This document shows, piece by piece, positions 1 to 7,132 of a stretch of 7,132 bases of DNA (its first letter is position 1; every line of letters starts with the position of its first letter). The notes under the pieces are model-generated. The model saw nothing but the letters and a program-made list of their open reading frames with translations, ran no database searches and was not told where the DNA came from. Source of the stretch: Alphaproteobacteria bacterium MarineAlpha3_Bin3 (GTDB taxonomy: Bacteria; Pseudomonadota; Alphaproteobacteria; Rhodospirillales; Casp-alpha2); assembly GCA_002938075.1 (NCBI GenBank), contig PTLK01000098.1:1-7132 (forward strand), in the 5' to 3' direction. The position numbers were made by a program, and so were the translations under genes.

Positions 1-129
1 AGCCCCCTTAATGATGGCCCCACATCGCCTGCGGGCGTTCTCCTGCCGAGAAACTGGGATAGGGGATCGTATGGGGTCCATAGGTTAGATTTTATCCACT
101 AGGTAACAAGACTAGGTAAAGAGCGAAGC
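1..129. other. Non-coding leader upstream of gyrB
   Basis: No recognisable gene. All three plus-strand frames close before the gyrB start, and none of the short peptides resembles the C-terminus of RecF, the gene that often precedes gyrB. The stretch holds a small inverted repeat (TATGG at 70-74, CCATA at 78-82) and the TAGGT-containing repeats described separately. It is AT-richer than the genes, especially from about 80 to 125, as expected for a promoter region. I could not place a convincing -35/-10 pair: TAGATT at 86-91 is a weak -10 candidate with no good -35 partner. Confidence 0.5.
98..119 (+). repeat. 9-bp direct repeat ACTAGGTAA just upstream of gyrB
   Basis: ACTAGGTAA occurs at 98-106 and again at 111-119, a period of 13 bp with the spacer CAAG. 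A third, shorter TAGGT lies at 81-85. The second copy ends 10 bp before the gyrB ATG and so overlaps the stretch where a Shine-Dalgarno would sit; the best ribosome-binding candidate, AAAGAG, starts inside it. The repeat is plain in the sequence. A role, such as a binding site controlling gyrB or a small duplication, is inference only. Confidence 0.6.
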
Positions 130-2688
<2,559 letters not shown>

Positions 2689-2742
2689 GCCCTCCCCCCG
2701 GAATGCGCACCGTTAACCCCTTGCTAACCGCCATGCGCGATC

Positions 2743-4695
2743 ATGCACGGCATGGGAAAAGTCCGTAAAAACAAGGCCAAGGCTCCGAAGCGCCAAGGCG
2801 ACCTGTGGCGGGCCGTCAAGTGGACGTTCGCCAAATCGTTGAAATGGGGCACCGTCGGCGCTGTTTGGGCGGTAATCGCGTTTTCGGTGCTGGCGGCTTG
2901 GTACGCGACCGAGCTGCCGGACGTGGAGCAGGCCTTCAACGCCACCCGCCGCCCGACGGTGACGGTGCTGGCCGCCGACGGCTCCCAGCTTACCATCATC
3001 GGCGACGTCTACGGCCGGCCGACCGGGCTCGACGAACTGCCCAGGGCCCTGATCCAGGCCGTGCTGGCGACCGAGGACCGGCGCTTCTTTAGCCACTTCG
3101 GCCTCGACGTCATCGGCCTGGCGCGGGCCATGAAGGCCAACCTCCAGGCCGGGCGCATCGTTCAGGGAGGGTCGACGATCACCCAGCAGGTGGCGAAGAA
3201 CCTGTTTCTGACCCCGGAACGGACGATAAAACGCAAAATTCAGGAGCTTTTGCTGGCCCTGTGGCTGGAGCATAGGTTCACCAAGGACCAAATCCTGACC
3301 ATCTACCTGAACCGGGTCTACCTGGGCGCCGGCACCTATGGCGTCGATGCGGCGGCGGGCAAGTATTTCGACCGCCCGGCGGCGCGGCTGTCGACCTATC
3401 AGGCGGCGATGCTGGCCGGGCTGCTGAAGGCGCCCAGCCGCTACAATCCCCTGGCCCATCCGGCTCGCTCCAGGGCGCGCACGGCCCAGGTGCTGAAAAA
3501 CATGATCGCCGCCGGTTATCTTTCGCCGGCCGAGGCCGCGAATGCGGCGCCAAAGGCCGCAAACGGCGAGGCTTGGGCAGCCGCCCCCTCCCGCTCCCGC
3601 CTGGGCCGCCACTTTACCGACTGGGTGCTGGAACAAGTCTCGGGCTACGTCAATCCCGGCGACCGGGATATCGTGGTCAGGACGACGCTCGATCCCCACT
3701 TGCAGGGGTTCGCCGAAGCCTTCGTCGGAAAGGCGCTAACCAAACAAGGCCGGAAAACCGGGATTTCCGAAGCGGCCCTGGTGGCGATCACGCCGTCGGG
3801 CGCCGTCCGGGCCATGGTCGGCGGCAGGAACTACGTCAAAAGCCAGTTCAACCGCGCCACACAGGCCAAACGACAGCCGGGATCGGCGTTCAAGCCCTTC
3901 GTCTATCTGGCCGGGCTGGAAGCCGGCCTGACCCCCGAAACGGTGTTGGTCGACGAACCGGTGCGAATCGGCGAATGGCGGCCCAGAAATTTCGACAAGC
4001 GCCACATCGGCCCGGTAAGCCTGAAACAGGCGATGGCCCGATCGATCAATACGGTGGCGGTCAAGGTCGGCGAGAAGGCCGGCCGCGCCCGGGTCATCGG
4101 CGTCGCCCGGCGCTTAGGGCTGTCCGGCGATTTCAAGGCCACCCCCAGCCTCGCCCTCGGGGCCCAGGAGGTGACGCTTCTGGAACTGACCCAGGCCTAC
4201 GGGCCGTTCGCCAACGGCGGCGCCGGGGTCTGGGCCTACGGGATCGAGGAAATCCGCGACCGGGCCGGGAACCTCCTCTACCGGCGCCGCGGCTCGGGCC
4301 CCGGGCGGGTGGTATCGGAAGTCCACGTCGCGGCGATGAACGCCATGCTGTCCGGCGTCATCACCCACGGTACCGGGCGGGCCTCCAAAATCGGCCGCCC
4401 CCAGGCCGGTAAGACCGGCACCAGCCAGAACTTCCGCGATGCCTGGTTCGTGGGTTATACGGCGGATTTGGTCACCGGGGTGTGGATGGGCAACGATGGC
4501 GGCAAGGCGATGGGTAACGTTACCGGCGGCGGGCCGCCGGCCAGGTTGTGGCGGGATTTCATGCAAGCCGCCCATGCCGGGACGCCGCCGAGGGCGCTTC
4601 CGGGCTTGACCCCGGTGCCGGCCCCGGCCCCGGAAGAGGGCGCCCCTGGTTTCTGGCGCAATTTCCTGGCCACGCTGTCGGGGAACGAGGGCTAG
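2743..4695 (+). CDS. Bifunctional penicillin-binding protein, PBP1A family (glycosyltransferase/transpeptidase)
   Basis: This class A penicillin-binding protein polymerises lipid II into glycan strands and cross-links them at the periplasmic face of the inner membrane. The 650 residues begin with a basic cytoplasmic stretch (1-35) and a single membrane anchor (about 36-55). The GT51 domain has ATEDRRFFSHFG (109-120, catalytic E111), GGSTITQQVAKN (142-153), RKIQE (164-168) and KDQILTIYLNRVYLG (181-195). The transpeptidase domain has SAFK (Ser381 nucleophile), SIN (434-436) and KTGT (557-560). All key residues are present. It is about 200 residues shorter than E. coli PBP1A, with little room between the domains for the extra OB-like region, and ends in a Pro/Ala-rich tail (619-635). 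The start is uncertain: ATG 2743 and in-frame ATG 2752 both lack a clear Shine-Dalgarno. It lies 54 bp after gyrB and could be co-transcribed. I do not assign a symbol (mrcA, pbpC and others) because class A paralogues are hard to separate. Confidence 0.93.
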   Translation: MHGMGKVRKNKAKAPKRQGDLWRAVKWTFAKSLKWGTVGAVWAVIAFSVLAAWYATELPDVEQAFNATRRPTVTVLAADGSQLTIIGDVYGRPTGLDELPRALIQAVLATEDRRFFSHFGLDVIGLARAMKANLQAGRIVQGGSTITQQVAKNLFLTPERTIKRKIQELLLALWLEHRFTKDQILTIYLNRVYLGAGTYGVDAAAGKYFDRPAARLSTYQAAMLAGLLKAPSRYNPLAHPARSRARTAQVLKNMIAAGYLSPAEAANAAPKAANGEAWAAAPSRSRLGRHFTDWVLEQVSGYVNPGDRDIVVRTTLDPHLQGFAEAFVGKALTKQGRKTGISEAALVAITPSGAVRAMVGGRNYVKSQFNRATQAKRQPGSAFKPFVYLAGLEAGLTPETVLVDEPVRIGEWRPRNFDKRHIGPVSLKQAMARSINTVAVKVGEKAGRARVIGVARRLGLSGDFKATPSLALGAQEVTLLELTQAYGPFANGGAGVWAYGIEEIRDRAGNLLYRRRGSGPGRVVSEVHVAAMNAMLSGVITHGTGRASKIGRPQAGKTGTSQNFRDAWFVGYTADLVTGVWMGNDGGKAMGNVTGGGPPARLWRDFMQAAHAGTPPRALPGLTPVPAPAPEEGAPGFWRNFLATLSGNEG

Positions 4696-4701
4696 AGGGT
4701 T

Positions 4702-5331
4702 CTATCCCTTAACCCGGCCCCGCCAAGGGATGACGGCGGGAATCCGGTCTTTGTAGTCGCGGAATTCGTCGCCATAAAGGGCCAGCAGTTTCCGGTCCTC
4801 GAAAGCGGCGCCGATAACAAGGTACACCGATCCCCAAACCGCCGTCGCCAGCCCGAAATCGCCCGTGGCGCGGCCCCATAGAATCAGATAGACGCCCAAA
4901 TAAAGCGGATGACGGACGAACAGGTGCAGGCCACCGGTGATCAGCGGCTCGTCCTCGGATAGGGTAATTCCCTTCATTTGGGCGCGGATTTGCGCCATCC
5001 CCGAAAACCGGCCGAGGTCGTATTCCCGGAGCGCCAGCACCAGAACCACCACCCCCAGCACCCCGATCCCGGTCATGGCGCCGGCGACGCCGGGCTCAAG
5101 GTCATAGGGCTGATCGCCGATCAACGCCCCGCCGAGCGCCCACACGGCGGCGATATGGAGCCCCGCCCACAGGTTATAGGCGAGCCGGTAATAGACCCCG
5201 AATAACGAATCCAGCCGGCGTTTCGCGGCAACCCCGGCGAAGACGGAGTGAAAGACGCCGAAACTAAGCCACGCCAGCCCATAGATCGCCTGCGCCTCGA
5301 GGGGGGTGGGATGGGCAAAAAGGTCTTCCAT
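4702..5331 (-). CDS. NnrU/MddA-like integral membrane protein, putative methyltransferase fold
   Basis: This is a 209-residue membrane protein with about five hydrophobic segments (roughly 14-34, 52-71, 83-101, 140-154 and 158-177). The N-terminal pattern WLSFGVFHSVFAG (21-33) followed by YYRLAYNLW (47-55) resembles the NnrU and methanethiol S-methyltransferase (MddA) families. The C-terminal half has the signature of the isoprenylcysteine/phospholipid methyltransferase superfamily: RHPLYLG at 140-146, then E178, R180, K181 and a YGDEFRDY stretch (186-193) before a Pro-rich end. In that superfamily this half binds S-adenosylmethionine. The substrate cannot be told from sequence; NnrU itself was named for a link to nitric oxide metabolism, and no denitrification gene is in this window. 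It begins 14 bp after the hldE stop on the same strand, so it is probably the last gene of that transcript. GGCGG sits almost against the ATG, an unusually tight ribosome-binding site. Its stop lies 6 bp from the stop of the convergent penicillin-binding protein gene. Confidence 0.8.
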   Translation of the reverse strand: MEDLFAHPTPLEAQAIYGLAWLSFGVFHSVFAGVAAKRRLDSLFGVYYRLAYNLWAGLHIAAVWALGGALIGDQPYDLEPGVAGAMTGIGVLGVVVLVLALREYDLGRFSGMAQIRAQMKGITLSEDEPLITGGLHLFVRHPLYLGVYLILWGRATGDFGLATAVWGSVYLVIGAAFEDRKLLALYGDEFRDYKDRIPAVIPWRGRVKG

Positions 5332-5345
5332 GCCGCCAAGACGGT

Positions 5346-6806
5346 TTACTTGGTCATCCGGGCAATGGACGCGGACGTCGAAAATCCCGGTTCCAGCTTC
5401 GCCAGAAGGACCTTGCCACCGCGGCGCTTGACCACATCGGAGCCGACGACGCCTTCGAGGTCGTAATCCGCGCCCTTGACCAAGACGTCCGGCCTCAGGG
5501 CCTTGATCAGCGTCAACGGAGTTTTATCGGCGAAGATCACCACCGCGTCGACCGTAGCCAGCGATGCCACCACCGTCGCCCGGGCGGCTTCCGACTGCAC
5601 CGGGCGGCCGTCGCTTTTCTGGCCGGCCACCGAGGTATCCGAATTCAGCCCCACCACCAGCCGCCCGCAGGCCCGTTTGGCCTGTCTCAGCAGCGACACG
5701 TGGCCCGGATGCAGAAGGTCGAAGCAGCCGTTGGTGAAGCCGATCTTGTGACCGGCCCGGCGCCAGGCGGCGACCCGGTCCTCGACCTGTTGGGCGGACA
5801 AAACCTTGGCCTCGGCGCTCGAAAGGTCCTGATGATGGAGCCGGGCGATGACATCGGCGGCATCGGCGGCCGCCGTGCCGACCTTGCCCACGACGATGCC
5901 GGCGGCGACGTTGGCCAAGGCTGCGGCGTCGGGCAATGGGACGCCGGCGCTCAGCGCCGTGGCGATAGCCGCGACCACGGTATCTCCGGCCCCCGATACG
6001 TCGAATATCTCTTGCGACTCGGCGGCCAGATGGACGGCCCGGCCTTTCGCCGGCACCACAGTCATGCCGTCGGCGCTGCGGGTCACCAGCACGGCGCCGA
6101 GCTTGTGTTTGCGGATCAGGTGCTTGGCAGCGGCGGTGACGTCGCGGTCGGTTTCGACCGCCTTGCCGGTAACCTCGGCCAGTTCCCTGAGGTTGGGCGT
6201 GATCAGGCTGGCGCCCCGGTAACGGCTGAAATCTGCTCCCTTGGGGTCGACGATCACGGTCTTCTTGGCCTGGCGGGCGATCTTGATGATCTCGGCCGCC
6301 ACCTTACCGGTCAGCACGCCCTTGCCATAGTCGGACAGCACCACCACCTTGCAGCCTCGCATGGCGCTGGTGGCGGCCCTGATCAGCTTTTTTTCGATCT
6401 TCGGTGACAGGGGATGGTCGGTTTCTCGGTCGGCGCGCAGCACCTGCTGCCCGCCGGCCAGGTAGCGCGTCTTGGTCGATGTCCGCCGCCCGTCGTCGAC
6501 GATCGGCTTGTCGGCAACGCCGTGGTCCCTGATTTGTCTGGCAATCTCCTTGCCGGCGCCGTCTTTGCCGACGACGGTGATGAAACGGGCCTGGGCGCCG
6601 AGCGATCGGAGGTTCCGCACCACATTGCCGGCGCCGCCGAGCATGGCGTCCTCGCGCTCTACCTTGAGCACCGGTATCGGAGCTTCGGGCGAGATCCTAT
6701 CGACCGTTCCGTAATGGAAATGATCCAGCATCACGTCACCGACGCAAAGCACCCGGGCCTTGGCCAAGGCGCCGATCAGCGGCACCAGTTGGGCGCGATC
6801 CGTCAT
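5346..6806 (-). CDS. hldE: Bifunctional heptose 7-phosphate kinase / heptose 1-phosphate adenylyltransferase (HldE)
   Basis: This cytoplasmic enzyme makes the ADP-heptose precursor of the LPS inner core. Its N-terminal kinase phosphorylates D-glycero-D-manno-heptose 7-phosphate at C1; its C-terminal domain adenylylates the 1-phosphate after GmhB removes the 7-phosphate. The 486 residues compare with 477 in E. coli. The PfkB/ribokinase-type domain (about 15-325) has GDVMLDHFHYGTVDRISPEA at 23-42, GGAGNVVRNL (57-66) and the anion-hole/catalytic motif GAGDT (272-276, D275). The cytidylyltransferase-like domain (about 353-486) has TNGCFDLLHPGHV (358-370, with the HxGH pair H366/H369), LNSDTSV (387-393), LVKGADY (442-448) and LEPGFSTS (471-478). 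Both halves look intact. The ATG overlaps the gmhA stop in ATGA, and AGGAG lies 11 nt upstream, which supports this start and suggests translational coupling. The next gene follows after 14 bp. Confidence 0.97.
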   Translation of the reverse strand: MTDRAQLVPLIGALAKARVLCVGDVMLDHFHYGTVDRISPEAPIPVLKVEREDAMLGGAGNVVRNLRSLGAQARFITVVGKDGAGKEIARQIRDHGVADKPIVDDGRRTSTKTRYLAGGQQVLRADRETDHPLSPKIEKKLIRAATSAMRGCKVVVLSDYGKGVLTGKVAAEIIKIARQAKKTVIVDPKGADFSRYRGASLITPNLRELAEVTGKAVETDRDVTAAAKHLIRKHKLGAVLVTRSADGMTVVPAKGRAVHLAAESQEIFDVSGAGDTVVAAIATALSAGVPLPDAAALANVAAGIVVGKVGTAAADAADVIARLHHQDLSSAEAKVLSAQQVEDRVAAWRRAGHKIGFTNGCFDLLHPGHVSLLRQAKRACGRLVVGLNSDTSVAGQKSDGRPVQSEAARATVVASLATVDAVVIFADKTPLTLIKALRPDVLVKGADYDLEGVVGSDVVKRRGGKVLLAKLEPGFSTSASIARMTK

Positions 6807-6822
6807 ATCAGGCCGAGCTCCT
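6803..6822 (-). promoter_or_regulatory. hldE ribosome-binding site and ATGA overlap with the gmhA stop
   Basis: On the minus strand AGGAG (6822-6818) precedes the hldE ATG (6806-6804) by 11 nt, a slightly long spacing. The ATG shares two bases with the gmhA TGA (6805-6803), giving the ATGA arrangement typical of translationally coupled genes. The Shine-Dalgarno lies within the gmhA coding sequence. This fixes the hldE start and ties the two genes into one transcript. Confidence 0.65.
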
Positions 6823-7132
6823 GTTCAAGGGCCCCGCACAGCATGTGGCCCAGCGTGATGTGCATCTCCTGGATGCACGACGTGATGTCCGACGGCACGA
6901 TCAACAACGGATTGGCTAGGCCGACCATGCGCCCGCTGCCCTTGCCGCCGAAGCCCACCGGAATGGCGCCTACTTTGCTTGGCCTTTTCAAGGCCGCGGA
7001 TGACGTTCTCGCTGTTGCCCGACGTCGAAATGACCAGCGCCACGTCGCCGGGCCGACATAGGGCCTCGACCTGGCGGGCGAACAGGTCGTCGAAGGACCA
7101 GTCGTTGGCGATCGCCGTCAGGGCCGAGGTAT
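6803..7132 (-). pseudogene. gmhA: D-sedoheptulose 7-phosphate isomerase GmhA, 3' part, with +1 frameshift
   Basis: GmhA isomerises sedoheptulose 7-phosphate to D-glycero-D-manno-heptose 7-phosphate, the first step of ADP-heptose synthesis. The 5' end lies beyond the window. From 7130 the frame reads TSALTAIANDWSFDDLFARQ, then RPGDVALVISTSGNSENV, the SIS-domain sugar-phosphate loop. This frame then loses likeness and stops at 6825. The frame shifted by one base reads VGAIPVGFGGKGSGRM and continues to PSDITSCIQEMHITLGH, which holds the Gln and His expected at the metal/active site, ending at 6803. Removing one base between 6971 and 6977 joins the two parts. The joined spacing from SGNS to the GGKG loop then equals my recollection of E. 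coli GmhA exactly. Both sides are well conserved, so the lesion is recent or a sequencing/assembly error; the family call is firm, the pseudogene status is not. As it stands the product would lose its C-terminal active-site residues. It is the first visible gene of the heptose operon. Confidence 0.85.

Noticed and set aside
70..82. Inverted repeat TATGG-N3-CCATA as an operator
   Set aside because: Arms are only 5 bp and do not extend; this is easily found by chance and matches no regulator site I recognise.
1..129. 3' end of recF upstream of gyrB
   Set aside because: None of the three plus-strand frames gives a peptide resembling the RecF C-terminus; frame 3 stops at once and the others look non-coding.
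2713..3699. A 328-codon open frame antisense to the penicillin-binding protein gene
   Set aside because: The sense strand encodes all the GT51 motifs. The antisense product has no recognisable domain and a composition typical of a shadow frame.
3573..4412. A 279-codon plus-strand frame inside the penicillin-binding protein gene
   Set aside because: Its product is dominated by Arg, Gly and Pro without hydrophobic core patterns; the overlapping frame carries the SxxK and SxN motifs, and its KTG box lies just downstream in that same frame.
4695..4715. Possible bidirectional terminator between the convergent stops
   Set aside because: Two mutually exclusive weak stems (AGGG/CCCT around 4696-4709 and GGGTT/AACCC at 4697-4701 and 4711-4715) have only 4-5 bp and no T-run on either strand.
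5700..6407. A 235-codon plus-strand frame opposite hldE
   Set aside because: HldE on the minus strand is complete and conserved across this stretch; the opposite frame is Gly/Asp/His-rich with no known domain.
6971..6991. Programmed ribosomal frameshifting in gmhA
   Set aside because: No recognisable slippery heptamer, in-frame stop or downstream pseudoknot is evident, and GmhA is not known to use recoding. A sequence error or mutation is simpler.

Overview
This GC-rich window (roughly 60-65% by eye) looks like the chromosome of an alphaproteobacterium, possibly of the Rhodospirillales. That placement is an inference from protein flavour: a proteobacterial-type GyrB with the large C-terminal insert, a fused heptose kinase/adenylyltransferase HldE, and a short PBP1A-type synthase. 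It is a dense housekeeping region. I see no mobile element, CRISPR array, tRNA, rRNA or defence locus.

Layout. Bases 1-129 are a short leader with no recognisable gene; it ends in a 9-bp direct repeat just before gyrB. Plus strand: gyrB (130-2688, DNA gyrase subunit B with an unusual Lys/Ala-rich N-terminal tail), then after 54 bp a bifunctional penicillin-binding protein of the PBP1A family (2743-4695). Minus strand, reading right to left: the 3' part of gmhA (7132-6803, cut by the window edge and carrying a one-base frameshift near 6971-6977), hldE (6806-5346, overlapping gmhA by ATGA), and a small polytopic membrane protein of the NnrU/isoprenylcysteine-methyltransferase-like group (5331-4702, 14 bp after hldE). 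The two sets of genes converge, with only 6 bp between the stop codons at 4695 and 4702.

Functionally, the minus-strand genes form an LPS-core heptose cassette. GmhA converts sedoheptulose 7-phosphate to D-glycero-D-manno-heptose 7-phosphate; HldE phosphorylates this at C1 and, after a phosphatase (GmhB, not in the window) acts, adenylylates it to ADP-heptose. The plus-strand pair serves DNA topology and peptidoglycan synthesis.

I found no convincing undescribed system. The points most worth a second look are the gmhA frameshift (real mutation or sequencing/assembly error), the duplicated basic tail on GyrB, and the orphan membrane protein at the end of the heptose operon.
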